Shown here: in pieces, positions 47,479-61,200 of the stretch | Position numbering within the stretch: position 1 is the first letter of the stretch | Layout of the letters: each line of letters begins with the position of its first letter | NCBI GenBank assembly: GCA_003254925.1 | Contig: QANZ01014283.1 | Span: forward strand, 167,264-231,263 | DNA from: Chamaecrista fasciculata | Taxonomy: Eukaryota; Streptophyta; Magnoliopsida; Fabales; Fabaceae | DNA: 64,000 bases | Reading direction: 5' to 3' | Program-made: the position numbers and the translations under genes | The notes under the pieces: generated by a model | The model's input: the letters and a program-made list of their open reading frames with translations, nothing else | Databases searched by the model: none | Told to the model about the DNA's origin: nothing

Positions 47479-49881
47479 ATGAAAGGCATAAGCAAAACCA
47501 GCATTCACACTGAAGAAAGGAAGGAAAAGAGGAAGAGGGGGAAAATTGCTGATAATAGTGAACCTATTAGAGGTAAAGAAGTTTCTGTATATGACAGGAT
47601 GTTTTCTTTTTCTTGAAATATGACACTATTTCATTTATCACTAAACTATCTGGTTTACTTTTGCTTGCATATGCTGTTTCAGAGGATGGTAGGTTGCATG
47701 TTGAAAAGAAGAAAAAGGGGAAATCTTCTTCTAACGTAAAAAGAAAGAATAGAGATAACGCTCTAGTTGGAAGTCAAAGGCAGAAGGTTGAAGTTGATTC
47801 AGAAGAGCAATGTGGTGAGTTGAGAGTTACAGCAAAAGTTTCAATGTGCTGTATTCCTGGTTAATGGTGATAAGCCAAGAACTGGATGTTTCTTTGCTGA
47901 TAGATGCATACATAAACACACACACATTTTATTATTATTATTCCCCTTCCCTGAACTTTTCATAATGTTTCAGTAAAATACCTTGCTGTTTATTACTTGA
48001 TGTTTGTCTTACTCATTTTTATTCCTTTTTTCATCAGATGGAGTATGGTCCAATTGTCCTTCTGAGGGCCAAGAGGTTGAAGACCCTAAGGAACATAAAG
48101 AGGCTGATATTGGAGGAACAATTAGACTCTGTACTAAAAAATAGTTTCTCAATTATGTTGTTATTACATTATGAAATGACACTCCTGAAGTTAGTGATTT
48201 CATGTTTCTCATGAAGTTTTTCTTTATCTTGTAGGTAAGTCAAAGAAATCTAAGAAAAGGAAGAAGGAAGAGCATTTGATAAAGGAGGTTCAGAAATCAC
48301 CAGAAAATGGAAGGATAACCGACCAAGATGAGATCAGTATTATATCTTCTGGAGACGAGGATTGCTCAAAAGGAATGAAAAGTAATTGATTCAACTAATA
48401 GCATTATTTTACATGTGGTTAAACTTTCCTACGATGCTGCATGTGAAACTTATATTTGCATGACATGTGCCAGTGTGTGGATAACTGGGTATATATTGTA
48501 ATGTCATGTGTTTCTGACTCCATAATTGCTGTACTATGGGGCTATTTACATGCACTATGGCACAATTTGCATCAGCGTTGCAATATTTGTTTATGCTCAT
48601 TTTATCTTTTTTCTCTTTGTATCCCCTGTTCACTCCACAGTTCATTCGCCAACATATCTGCTTTATAATTTATATTAACAATGGGGGAGATATCTCAGTT
48701 GATTTTTTTAATTATCTACCCCCTGGAAGTATATTTGTACATTTAAATGGTCATTCCTTGAATAATTTCTGGCTTGGACTACTTAAACCACAGAATGGAT
48801 CATGGAATATCATCGAAGTAGACCAGCCTTGAAGGCATTGAAAGATCAAATTGATGACTTTATATCTACTCATGAGGCGAGACAAGAAGAGGTAATATGC
48901 CTCTTCATTCTTATTGATACTCAATTAAACATGATTAGTTTTCCCTCTATCTTTGCAACAATTGTACATTTACCCATGTGAATTACTTTAACTAATTTTC
49001 TATCACCTAACAAAATGATGGGATTTCTGTGCATTGTGCCACATTTGCATGCATCATGCTTTTTTTTTTTTTTTGTTTTGAGTTTTACAAATCTAGTTCA
49101 GCTATAGGAAATGGAAATTTAGAAACCAGATTCTTCCGTGACAAAAAGAACAAGATTTGGATTTACACTTTCAGTGAGATTCTTAAAATATTTAACACTC
49201 ATTTTCTTTTGTATGATATGAATGATCTAACATATGTTCAGTGACTTTAGTCCTTATATTGGTTTTTATATAATTTGGTATGGTATTTGCAGGAAAGAAA
49301 AGAAAGAGAAGCCCGTGCTGCAGAAGGGGGATGGACAGTTGTTGTACATCATAAGGGTCGGAAGAAAACTACTGACTCTGAAAGTGGAATTGCCGTGGGC
49401 TCTGTTGCCGAAGCTGCTGTGAAGGAAAAAGCAGCCAAGAAGAAGCTTAAAGAAGTTGGGCTAGATTTCTACCGCTTTCAGAAAAAAGAGGTCCAAAGAA
49501 ATGGTATGTCCAAAACCTATGCTGTGTTCTATCTTTTTTTTTTATCCTGCAAGATTTATTTAATCTGCTCAAGATTTGAAATTAATTTTATTGAAGTAAC
49601 TGAAGATTTTTTTTCCATAAACACGAATAAGCTTCTGTGGTTTCTTCATCTCTTCAAATAAATGTTGTAACTATAACTTGTATTTTATCTATTTTTTTAA
49701 TATGTGTTCAAATTATTTATTTAATTTTTTTCCTGAGAGATTTATCTGATTCTTTTATAGTAGATTGAGACTAACCATTTATGTTATGCTTGCAGAGATC
49801 ATGATGCTGCAAAGCAAATTTGAGGAAGACAAAAGGAGGCTGCAGCAGTTGAGAGCTGCTAGGAAATTTAGACCTTATTAA
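47479..49881 (+). CDS. RRP7-like ribosomal RNA-processing protein
   Basis: Seven coding exons join in frame to 286 residues: 47479-47572, 47683-47814, 48038-48130, 48235-48381, 48794-48891, 49293-49503, 49796-49881. A 5' leader exon (about 45940-46074) is joined by an intron ending at 47464. The N-terminal half is Lys/Glu-rich low-complexity (KEKRKRGK, KKSKKRKKE), suiting a nucleolar protein. The C-terminal half is the RRP7 domain: EGGWTVVVHHKGRKKT, LDFYRFQKKEVQRNE and the conserved end RLQQLRAARKFRPY. RRP7 proteins act in the small-subunit processome in 18S rRNA maturation. The protein has no recognisable N-terminal RRM-like domain, unlike yeast Rrp7. No defects were seen. Confidence 0.92.
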
Positions 49882-51085
49882 GCAATGTTTCAAGGTCACA
49901 AGACTGGATATGAAAAGTGTCATGCTCCCCAAAACTTAATCATTGTTCATATTCGGTTCCAATCTGGTCATATATATTGTAGTTGTCAATTTAGTGTAGC
50001 TAATAGCTCCTGTAATTTAAATCGATTTTGCTAGGTAGTTGAAGCTGCCTTTCATTCGAGTTGAGGAAACTGAAGAGTATATTTTCGTCATTATAATGAA
50101 TTTTAGATTCAAGTTGAAGACGACAATGGTGAATAGGTGATGGATAGGTAGGAAATTTATGAGGAAATTGCAACTGTTGATACCACAAGTTTCATGTTGG
50201 ATGCAGTACTGACAATTTTGATCAATGATTATCAACCAACTCTATCAACAAAATAGTGAATTAGGCTTTTGAAGTCAAGGCTCCGATATTTTGAAGATAT
50301 TAATTTAAATTTAATGGCTAATATAATATTCTAACATTAATTGGGAAGTATAGAATCAACAAAATTTAGCAAAATTTTATAAATTCTATAATTATCTAAG
50401 AAACTTAAATTGTGGCAATTTAAATACTAGTGCATGTTTGCTTTCACTGTTAGTCTGTTTTCCAATTTTATTTTTACTGAAAAAAAAAATAATCAAACAT
50501 TTATTTGACATTATAAAAAAAAAATATTTCTTGAGTCGAAAACAATGAATGTAATAAGACAATATCAATATTTTCAAACAATAATTTGTGGCAATTATTT
50601 AACCTTACAAGAGGTTAAAGTTAAACCCTTTAAATTTATCAACATCATTATGTCATGATAATCAAATTAAAAAATACAAAAAATTTATAATCATTCCGAT
50701 AAGCTTAATTTAAAAATTTTGCTCACCAAAAAAAAAATTTGATTATAAACAAAATTTTGGCTCTACGGAATAAACATTTCTTTCTTTTATTTATTTATTT
50801 GATACATAAGAATCAAACAGAAAGCAACAGGAAGACCAAAAAATGGAAAACTGCAACAAAATAACAATGAAAATCTGTACCCAAAAAAATACAATGAAAA
50901 AAAAAAGAGAAGTAAACAAAGAGCAGCAGCGGAGTTGCATTATATTCAACCAACACCCATGGCACCAAAGGAAAGGCTGCAATCCAACAAGAGAATATCA
51001 GTAAGAGAGGATAAAACCCAATCCATAACACACATCCTCTTTAGACCACACTTAGCAAGTCAATCAACCATGCTCACAAGGATTA
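49882..51085. other. Convergent spacer
   Basis: 3' ends of the RRP7-like (+) and PIG-P (-) genes and AT-rich DNA. No gene was seen. Confidence 0.45.
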
Positions 51086-53824
51086 TTAGGTTGCATCTCT
51101 GAACATAATATCATTGATTCTGTCAATACCAATATCTGAAATGGACTCGATGGCCTTCTCTCCTACAGAGGAATTGAGTGTCAAGGGATCCCTACTGAAT
51201 TCATCTGAAAAAACAGATGTCACAATAAATTAACATGAAACTTTAACAAAAATAAATGCATTAGATCCCAACAGCATCACATTAACAATGAAAAAAAAAC
51301 AAACAAACCCATATTATTTGCCAGAAAAAAAAAAAAAAAANNNNNNNNNNNNNNNNNNNNNNNAAAAAAAAAAAAAAAAAACTCACCATAAATTGTGTTC
51401 ACAGATGCAGGAGAAGGTGTAGACATGAAGTTGAGGCCAATGTAGAATCCCAGCGCTAACACAATAGTCACCATAACATACGTTGGCACAGCCAGAGCCC
51501 AATATCTGGAATATAAAAGTTGCTAATTTTTTCCATATTTCTTGTCATAAGAAGTTGAATTGGCAACGGTTTTCCATTCATTTTCTGTAATAAGCAGTTA
51601 AGCACTACCAGGAGAAAGAATTGAACTAAGTGCCTCTTGACCCAAGGTTCTACTTGATGTGTGATAGAACCCACCTACTCAAATACAGATAACATGCACA
51701 AAAACTCACAGAACTACTCTACAATTCAGTATATAAGAACTGTAAAACACTCACAGCCAACAATACTCAGAAAACATTCATAAAAGAGTAGAACATAAAG
51801 TTTTCGGCTTTCAAGAGGCCAAATTCTGTCCCAAACCTTTCCCTACTATTTTCCTTACCCTTCTCTTGCCCAAAACCTTCTATAAATACCTATAGAACCA
51901 TTACATCCCTCACACCCACGCACTCGTGTCCCTTATTCGGGGTCCTACATATTTTCTCAATAACTGTGGACCCATGTCAAATGACAGCAGGCCCATCAAT
52001 GTGACAGCTACAATAAAAGCTGAGTACACCTGTTTTGTCAACCTTAACATGTGTACCAGTAAAACCATAATAACTGCTCCAAAATTCATTTTGTTTTAAA
52101 CTATTCTCAATAGCAGAGGGGAGGCCTGAAAGTTTCCTAAGCTTCTAATAACAGAAGGATTTAAGATGTCTAACCTGCTAGGGTAGTATGAGATCCCAAT
52201 AGAGTGGAGCCATGTCTCTGGAACATATGCCCATAGCAAGAAGATAACTGTTCATCAAACAAATTGGAAAAATTCTTAAAAATCACAAAATTTCTTATAA
52301 ACATTACTAGTAAATTGAGTGCCAGGATAACTTAGCACATGATAAAGAAGAAATCATATTGCAATCAATTAAGACATAAATGATGGCATGAAAAAAAGTC
52401 AATCAGGAGAATCAATGTTTCAAAGATGGATAAATAAATCTGCACACTTATAGTCTAAATCATGAGGTAAATCATACAGATATAGTGAATCATATCAATA
52501 GTGAAGTTTAGCTCATAAAATGCTGAAAAGAAAATATATTTGTTGTTTTAAGAATGAATGTGAAACTAAGATGATCCAACTAAATCTCATTGATGTTTTG
52601 TCTTATATTAATGTCAACTAAGAAAAAGTAAAGGCTGAATACCCATATCTTATATTATATGGCTCCACCCCTTTCTGGTCGTCCACATTTTAAAACTATA
52701 GTACAAAATTAATAATAAGAGGAAAATTATTATTTGATCCCTTCTTTTTTACAGAGTTAACGATTTAGTCCCTCATTTATTTTACATACATATTTGCGTG
52801 CCCGTTAGAGCACGCAAAGCCTCTAGTGGTCCTATATGTTTAGACCAGATTTCGTTGTAGTCACTTATGTTTCATTTGGTCTCATAAGTTTCAAAGACAT
52901 TTCAAATAAGTCCAAAAGCCTAACTCCAGCAGAATTTCTGTTAGAAGCTAATGTGGATTTGCTGATATGGCAAAAAGGAATCTTAAGAGAAAATGATTAG
53001 CTACCCGCACAAAGAACTGGAGAAAACAAGAGAACAAACTATCTCTGCATATCCAAAAAAGAAACCCTCTAGATAACCATTAAAGGACCAAAGAGTCCTC
53101 GTCAAAGCTAAGAAGATAACCTCATCCCATAAATGAAGGCAATCCTTTACGACCACAAAAACCAACGAACAGCATATAATGCAAACTTCCAAAGAGCCTT
53201 GCCCACTTTACTCCTCAATAAACTTCCAATATCAGGAGTTAACTGACTTTATTTTAATTGTGAACAAACGATCAAGATAGCAGAGTACATTTAAACCACT
53301 GTTGAGCATTTTTTTTTAATTTTCATTTTAGTATATACTCAAAGTTGACCAATGAATCACAAAGAAAAACCACAAGTGTGAATTAGATGACAACACAATG
53401 AATCCCAATCTAGAATACATGCAGGACAGTTATTTATAGAGTCATAAATGTATCAACTTCCAACAAATAGCATTATGCCTCATAAACTTAGACCATTTAC
53501 AGAGAAAATCAAGATACAGAAATATCTAGTATCATTCACTAGCTACTGAAAATAGTAAAGTATTGTTACAGCATCAAAAAGATAAATACAATAAGAAATT
53601 ATTTCAGTTATATTCATTAAAGAATGATAATAAAAAGAACCTGAAGCAACAACAACTGTTATAGATCCCACAAAACCGTAAACTTCTGAAGGCTTCGGTC
53701 CATGCTCTCCAGACAATCCAAATCCTGTTTTGTCATCTGAATCTAGAAAGGATACAGTTGCCCGCCGCTGTTTTGAAACACTGAGGGTTCTTCTTGGGCT
53801 GTTGACAGAATGGGGGCTTTCCAT
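51086..53824 (-). CDS. PIG-P, subunit P of GPI N-acetylglucosaminyltransferase
   Basis: Four coding exons in frame, 164 residues: 53641-53824, 52175-52247, 51387-51505, 51086-51204. The PIG-P family is part of the ER-membrane complex that adds GlcNAc to phosphatidylinositol, the first step of GPI-anchor synthesis. Seen: N-terminal MESPHSVNSPRRTLSVSKQR (basic, Ser-rich), EHGPKPSEVYGFVGSI, a first membrane segment (ITVVVASVIFLLWAYVP), LHSIGISYYPSRYWALAVP, a second membrane segment (VMVTIVLALGFYIGLNFM) and an acidic tail (DIGIDRINDIMF). The start at 53824 is chosen because family members begin MESPHS; an in-frame Met at 53860 would add 12 residues. A Helitron-like element lies in the first intron, and a 23-N gap (51341-51363) in the last intron within an A/T run. 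Confidence 0.92.
51341..51363. other. Assembly gap (23 N) in a poly-A/T run
   Basis: 23 unknown bases flanked on both sides by A-runs (T on the gene strand), inside the last PIG-P intron and 23 bp from the exon 3 donor at 51387/51386. Probably a long homopolymer that could not be sequenced. Confidence 0.95.
52648..52826 (+). mobile_element. Short Helitron-like element, copy B
   Basis: 179 bp, starting TCTTATATTATATGGCTCCA and ending in a hairpin (TTGCGTGC, loop CCGTTAGA, GCACGCAA), AGCCT and CTAG. It is flanked by A (52647) and T (52827) with no target duplication. It is the closest relative of copy A (35004-35181), in the opposite genomic orientation. It lies in the first coding intron of PIG-P, on the strand opposite that gene. 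Confidence 0.8.
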
Positions 53825-55810
53825 CTTATAACCTTTCAATTGCCTAAATTTCTCACACACACAAGTTGCACTGTATTTGAATCACAACATTGGGAAAATT
53901 CAAAAGCTGCAACTGCAGTTAAAGACGGGTTAGTTACAAAATCAAGAAAATCAAAGACAAAATTTAAAGAGCAATGGGAGATTGACAATTCGGCTGATTC
54001 CAAAATCTCATCAGTTTAAATTAGATTATATTTCTATCTTAATGTCTGGAAGGTTGTGGTCCATTGTCACAATTTACTTTTTTCTAATCAAAATATACAA
54101 GTTGACTTCTTGAAAAAAAAAAATTGAAATTAAACCTATAACATATTGGAATCTAATGGTTTATGCCTACGAGAAAAACAGAAAGTATTCTATGATTAGA
54201 TCAGTCCAGACAACCTCTGTTCCATGTGAGTAATTGATAATAGGCACAGTAATTTTTAAATTAAAAGCAAAAGCACATCAACATCTTGAATGAATAAGAT
54301 ACTTAAAATGTGATTTACCTTGTAAACTCAAAGAAATGCACAAGCATATAAACCAAAGAAAATTAACTTAACATTTAAAGAAGATATGGTGTAAAAGTCT
54401 TAACATGAGTTCAAAAAGATTGAAGCTTCCAAATAAGATATTCATATTTCACATGTACTAAGAAGAATGCAAAATAAATATCACTACACTAGAACAAGTA
54501 ATCAACGAAAGAGAAAGCACATTAACACAATCAAAGTACTGTCACAGTGCCAACTGTTACATTGATGAGTTCAAACTTGAAACAAAGAAAAGCGAAGACA
54601 ATTGACTGCTTGAGATACTTTTAAACCTGAAGAAAAGGAGTTTTTCTCTCACAATCATTGCATAGAGAAAAACTAGAGTACGATTATGGATATATGCCAA
54701 TTGGTCAATTCAACATAATCTTGGTAAACAGTACAGGAAAGTAAATGCTTTATTTAGATCCTTTACATATACTGATATACCTAGTGTGGATAGCATTTTT
54801 AGAGCATAGTGACATTAATTAATGGCATTTAATTATTTAACATAGCTCCAAAAACAAACAAAGGAAATAAACATTAATTTGTGTATCTAGCTCTAACTAA
54901 GCTAGTTACTACTTGACATCAGTACAACATGCCCTCAATCTATGAATTGAGATACCCAGTAACCATTTCACTACTATCTATCTTGAAAAAAAAATTTCTA
55001 GTTCTACAGTTTGCAGTTATGTAGTGAACTGATTATTTCTAAAATCCCAGAGGCCATGAGCATTAAATTAACATACTTCCATGTTAGTTCTCCTCAGTCT
55101 CATGATAATTTCCTCTTTTTAGAGAACTGATTGTCGACCAAAGGCAAGTTAACATTTAGAGAAAAGAAAAGGATATTTGTATTTTTTAGGGGGAAAAATG
55201 ATCATAAGGTTCTAAAATTTATGAAAAGGTATAACAAAACTATTAGTTAACTTTTTATTATTAATTTTTAACAAAACAAAACAAACTATTTCATTTCGGA
55301 ATGACAAACACCAAGTAGGAATAATGTTCAAGCCCCAAAATTAAACTTTTGTGGCCTAACTTCCAGTTAAATAAAAAATGTGTTGAAATAGCCACCTGAA
55401 AACTCCCAAAACTTGAGCCACCAAATAGTACCATGCCAGAACACCATAATCATACTACTCAATCAAAAATTATAGAAAAAGAAAAAACTAACTTTGCATT
55501 TTGGTTTAACACGGGTAATTGGGGCATTTCATCAAACATGTTATGGGCACTAATTCCGACAAACAGATTCAAAATCAACTAGCTTTAATCCTCCTCCAAT
55601 ACAAACAAATTGCAACACAAACAAATCCCATTAACAGAGAGGATAAGAAAACAGCACCTCCAATGGAGGACTCGCATTGATGGCTTCTTCTCCCTTGCTT
55701 GTGTTTCGGTACTCCTTCAAGAAATAGTGGAAAGAATTTCTTCCTCCCCTGCTTCCTCTCTCAATTGTCTCTCTCTCTCTCAGTCACTTCAATTTTTCTT
55801 CCTCTAAAAC
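53825..55810 (-). promoter_or_regulatory. PIG-P 5' leader with intron
   Basis: A leader exon (about 55660-55810, with a GA/CT-rich stretch at 55768-55790) ends in CATTGGAG|GTGCTG. The acceptor is near 53845-53850 (TTTAG) or further up. The intron is AT-rich and has no recognised content. Confidence 0.45.
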
Positions 55811-58212
55811 CCGAAATCCCCCAATTCAACACTTAATTTCGGCGTCTCAGTTATATATTACCCGAAAGCCTAACAAAAGATCCCTTTAAAATCAGAATGT
55901 CCATTTCCGTTTCGCCCCGTTTCGTCTCAGTTAACTTTTTTTTTTTTGACACAGTTGTTTGTGAAATATTAAAAAGAATAAAATGTACTAAATTTCTTGA
56001 AATTTGACTATTTGAGTAATGACGGAAGATTCTTTAAATTTTGTATTTTATAGCATAAAAAAATAATTTTTTATAATTTATATTTAATGTGGTATTTAAT
56101 ACTATTAATTAAAACTTAAATTAATTAATATTAATAAAAAAATTGAATAAATTTCGATTTTTCATACAAAAATATCACAAATTTTTTTTTTATTTTTTTA
56201 ATTTCCATTTTCCGATTTTAAACTTATAAAAGCATCAAATTATTTAAAAGAATGTAGTCATTTTTATTATATATTAAAATAATAACAAATAAATTATGAA
56301 GAATCGTTATGAATTATTTTATTATATTTTAAAATATCATAAAAATAGGTTTTGAGGTCTTCTAAAATAAAATGAAATTTTGGAAAGTTATTTAACTTCC
56401 TCCAAAAATGTATTCCCACTTCTTGTTATTTTGTATAAAATTTTATATAGAACTTTGTTTTAATATATAGTTTGGGGGAGAGACTACTACTACTTAGACC
56501 CCAAAACTATATATTATGGTATAGTTACTGATTTTTACTTCGTAAAACAAAACAAATTTTGATTTGTGCGTCTCATATCTTTTTCTTTTTTTTTTAAAGG
56601 AAATCACGATATTTTTATATGTGTATATAAATTATTCTAAATTTAACCTTTTTTTTTTGCTAAATTGGATTTATAAAAGTTTGAATTTTTAATGAGGGTT
56701 GCGTTTAAGTGTTTAACATACATGATTGACATGGGTATGTCTAATGTTTTAGGTTATAGTTGAGTTTAACATAATTGATTTGATGGTGCAAAGTAGAACC
56801 ATTTTTGGGAGATCTAGGATCCATAATGTAACGAGGGTTGAGTTAGATGCCACGTTGCTATGGTAATACACATGAAATTTTGAATGCTTTGTTTCTTTTT
56901 TATATAAGAGTAAAGGTTTTATATCAGGGAATTACTATCATTGTTTACTGACAAAAGTCTTGCGTTTCTCACACTTCTTTGCTCCTCAGCCAGTGTAATT
57001 ATAGCTGAGATGATCATCAAACTAGCGTTTAAGTTTAATCATGATTGGTTAACTAAGGAAGATACACACTAATAGAACTAATATAAATAAAAATGAAAAC
57101 AAAAAAGAAGCCATTTAAATCTGTGAAGAAGATAGACAAATGAATATCATTAGTAAAGGGAAGTCAAGCAAAAACGTAATCATAATTAAACGGAATTAAT
57201 GCAGATCAGTTCTAGTTCTGCCATACAGAACTAGTTTTGAATTGATTTTGCATAGAGTTTTGCAGTTTAATTAGAACCAGTTTTAGCTCTGGAAGTCTGC
57301 TAAACATTATAACCAATTTACAAACATATTTGATATTACCTCTGATGAATACTCACTCAAAATTTGGTGATCCAAATAATAGACTTCCTCCATTTTCTTG
57401 ACGTAGGTAAAGGCGTTTCATCTTTCATGCTTCACTCAGAATTTCTAAAGGATCAAATACTATTTTACCTATTTAGGAATTATTATAGGCCCTAACTCAA
57501 ACCTAAGGCACTTTACTCTTGCTTCAAACAGGGAAGGTTTTATTCTGAATGCTTTCTCCAAAGTTTCATAACCTTCTTAAAAAACGTGACAACAAAAAGC
57601 TGCCACTAAACATCCTTTCAATCTTGAATACCAAAAATCGTTGCCGCCAAACGAATAAGAGTGTACCCACAAGAAAAATTATAGAATTTGACAAAATTTG
57701 TAAATGACTCTATAAACATTGTAATCGTGAAAACTATGAGCGGTTGTTTCCTTTCTTTAGTTCTGCTATATCTGAATAGCAAAGCTAATTGCTGGGAGCA
57801 AACAGAGAAGATCCAAATATAAAAGAATAATAAGCTTAAGGCTGGATTTCCGTGAAGGCTAGCAGCTTGCCATTGTAGTTCACTGATGTTGCCCGTGGCA
57901 AACAACTACATTCATCATACTCAAAGTTGATATATCATACATACTTGCAACATAGTTCTGCTAATAGGTCATGACGTGGAGTATAATTAAATCGAACCTA
58001 TTCAAAATGGGGTCCATAAGTCATGTTATGAGCTTAAATGTTGCCAAAAAATTAGGGTACTTATTTGAACAAAGAGCGTGCATTAAGGAAATATACAGAC
58101 ACACCTGTCCCTTCAATGGACCAAAAGACATTTTGCAAGCATCTTAAACGGAGCAATTTGGCAAGCAAGGGCCATGTGATGGCTAGATTGCATCCTTACG
58201 TGATATTTTCTT
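55811..58212. other. Spacer between PIG-P and pyruvate kinase
   Basis: About 2.4 kb, AT-rich to 56700, then unique-looking DNA that includes the pyruvate-kinase 3' untranslated region. No gene, RNA gene or recognised repeat was seen. Confidence 0.45.
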
Positions 58213-61200
58213 CTAGATAATACTCTTTACCTGAATTGATTGGAAAGACATAGGAGTTGTAGGTGTTGGAGTGACATCTGAGATCACTAGAACAATATCT
58301 CCATGCCTGATCAATCCTTTGGATTTCATGAGCTCAACGGACTTTGAGATGTTAGATTCTGCATCATCTGACAAATCAATAAGGAGGGGTATAACACCCC
58401 ATTGCACATTCAGAGCCATACGGGTACTGTTGTTGTCTGTGAAAGCGAAGATAGGGGGATTTGGACGGTTCCGTGATAGAAGTGATGCCATGTGTCCATG
58501 CTTCGTGTACACAAAGATGGCATCCACCCCAAGGTTGTTGGCTGCAAAGTGCAAACATGCAAAAACAAATGAACTTTGATTAATATTTTTCTTACTTAAA
58601 ATATGGACAAGTTACTTTGCAGATTTCATAATAGCAGAACAATTAAATCAAAGGTTGTGGGAATAATATGAATTACCCATATCAACCGCACAATGGCATA
58701 TCTGCTCAGCGACACGATCCGGCAATGATACTCCAAGTTGGTGATTGAGATGACTTTGTCTATGCTCCTCCCTACTCCACGATTCCATTCTACTACTAGT
58801 CATATCTAGAACTGCCAGAGCCTTCTGTCCATATGAACCAATAGCTGATTCACCAGACAACATCAAGGCATCGGCATACTGTCTAACTGCTTCGGAAACA
58901 TCTGCAACCTTTTACATGAAAGCAGATATTATATTATTACACAGAATGCAGTATTCAATCATCCTTTTTCTATAAAGTGATATCACCTCTGCACGTGTTG
59001 GTGTTGGATATTCAACCATCGATTCAAGAAGCTGAGAAGCTACAATTACTGGCTTGTTTAATTGTCTGCAAATGTAAGTTATACTCTCTTGGACTGTTGG
59101 AATCTGTTCAAGTGGTATTTCAACTCCAAGGTCACCACGAGCCACCATGATTCCATCAGAAGCTTGTACTATATCCTCCAAGTTATAAAGAGACTCTAAG
59201 CTCTCAATCTTTGCTAATACTCTTATGGGTCTGCAAAACCATATTCCATTCTCCATATTACAATTTAGAATACACCGAGAAAATTGCATTAGAATAAAAT
59301 TTAAATAGAATTTCCAATAGCGTAAAGAGCATTAGCACCTTAGCCATTAAGCAGATATACTTTTAACAGCTAAACTCTCAAACAGTAATGGCAGAACTAG
59401 ATTACCACAAATATTGATAATCCAATATATGTATTTCATAAGTAACAATAGGTGAGTTAAACTCGTCAATCTATCCATATGATTTCAAGTAGAAGATGAA
59501 AACATAATACAGAAACGTTCCTATTAGATAATGGCATTATCACACAACATCCCTATCACAAATTCACAATAAGTTGCCCCGGGGTGTTGTCATAAAAGTT
59601 AAAAGGATACACACAAACACACGCACACACAAACGGGGATATAAAATTGCCCAAAATGCAGAGCAAATTCTTAGATCCTAGATTGGCATTTTCCTTCAAG
59701 AGACTACACTATCATTTTCTAAGAGGAGTAACAGGTTACGATCATAAAATTTTACATAATGATGGTTTGGTGAATTTGTGCTTCCTTACTTGGCTGTTTT
59801 GGTAGATAGATATTTCTTTAGATGCTTGATGGGATCAGCATGATTGATGAAGGACAAGGCAAAATAGTCAACTTCCGCAGAGATTCCAAAATCAATGTCA
59901 ACCCAATCCTGTGGATAAAACAGTGAATTTTTTTTAGAAGAACAAAGGTATAAAAGGTTTCAGGTTTATTTAAAAAAAGTTACTCGCAGGAAAAATCGTT
60001 GTTGTTGACAATTACCAAGAAACTGACAATCCATAGTTTATCATGATTGTCATTTACTGAGTGAACTTATAATCTGCTTCTGCAATATATATATATACCT
60101 TTGTTGAAAGAGTGGAGAGCTCATAATTTCTCCTCACTGGCTTTCCATCTCTCCAGAAGCTAAATTTGGCTCCAGGAAGGAACAGACCAGGATCTGTGCA
60201 CTTACATCGCAAATCATGTCCAATCCTTTCAACAACAACAAAGCATGCCATTCCACCATCAATGACAAGTTCATCCCCCACTTCAATACCTGATGGATAT
60301 TGGTGATAAAAAATTTTAGTACAAGCCAAAAATGAAATTTATTTGGAGACTAGGGGTAAAAGCTTCATCCTTCATTCCATTAGCCAAATTCCTTTACCTT
60401 CGGAAAATCCTTTATAGGTGGCCTGAAGGGTGAATGGGCGAGAACCCTTAAACTGTTCAGCAGTAAAAAGCCAAATTGAACCATCCTGACATTCAAAGAA
60501 GAACAAACATTTGTCAAGACTCAACAGACTATGCTTGAGAAAGACTATATTTTAGTCCTTGGAAAATAAAATGACTTTCAATTTAGTCATTCAAAGATCA
60601 TTACCATCAATTTAATCCCTCATAAACAAAACTATTTTCAATGTTATTTTTATACCCAAATTTCTTTCAATGTTAATGACTAAAATAACATAACATCACT
60701 TTCATATTTAAATGTCTATGCAAGTACAAAATTTCTAAGTTAATATTTTCTTAATTGAACCATCAAATTATAGATAAAATTTGGATATATGGTGACATTG
60801 CAAGGAATATCATCATTGATGGACTAGTTTGACGGTAATGTAGTTTTTCTCAATATGCTTCCAGATTCAATTTGGTCATTTCCACTACCTGTTATTTCAG
60901 GGAATTAGTATACTTAAGCTTTCTCCTATGTCCTAACTAACATGGATACAGAATACGGTGAAATGTGAAGATTGCAATGAGATGGCTCTCTTTTTGAGTT
61001 TTGAACTAATGTTACTTCATAGATCACCTCGGTTAAATGCCAAATATGAATACTAAATTTACCTCAACTTTAACAGAGGAAGGAGAGCCATGATCAACAA
61101 CATGAATCTGACTACCCTCCGTGTCAATCATCACAGAAATAGAAAAATTCTTTTCGCCATTCAACTTCTTGATCTTCCTGATGACATCTAAGTGCCACTC

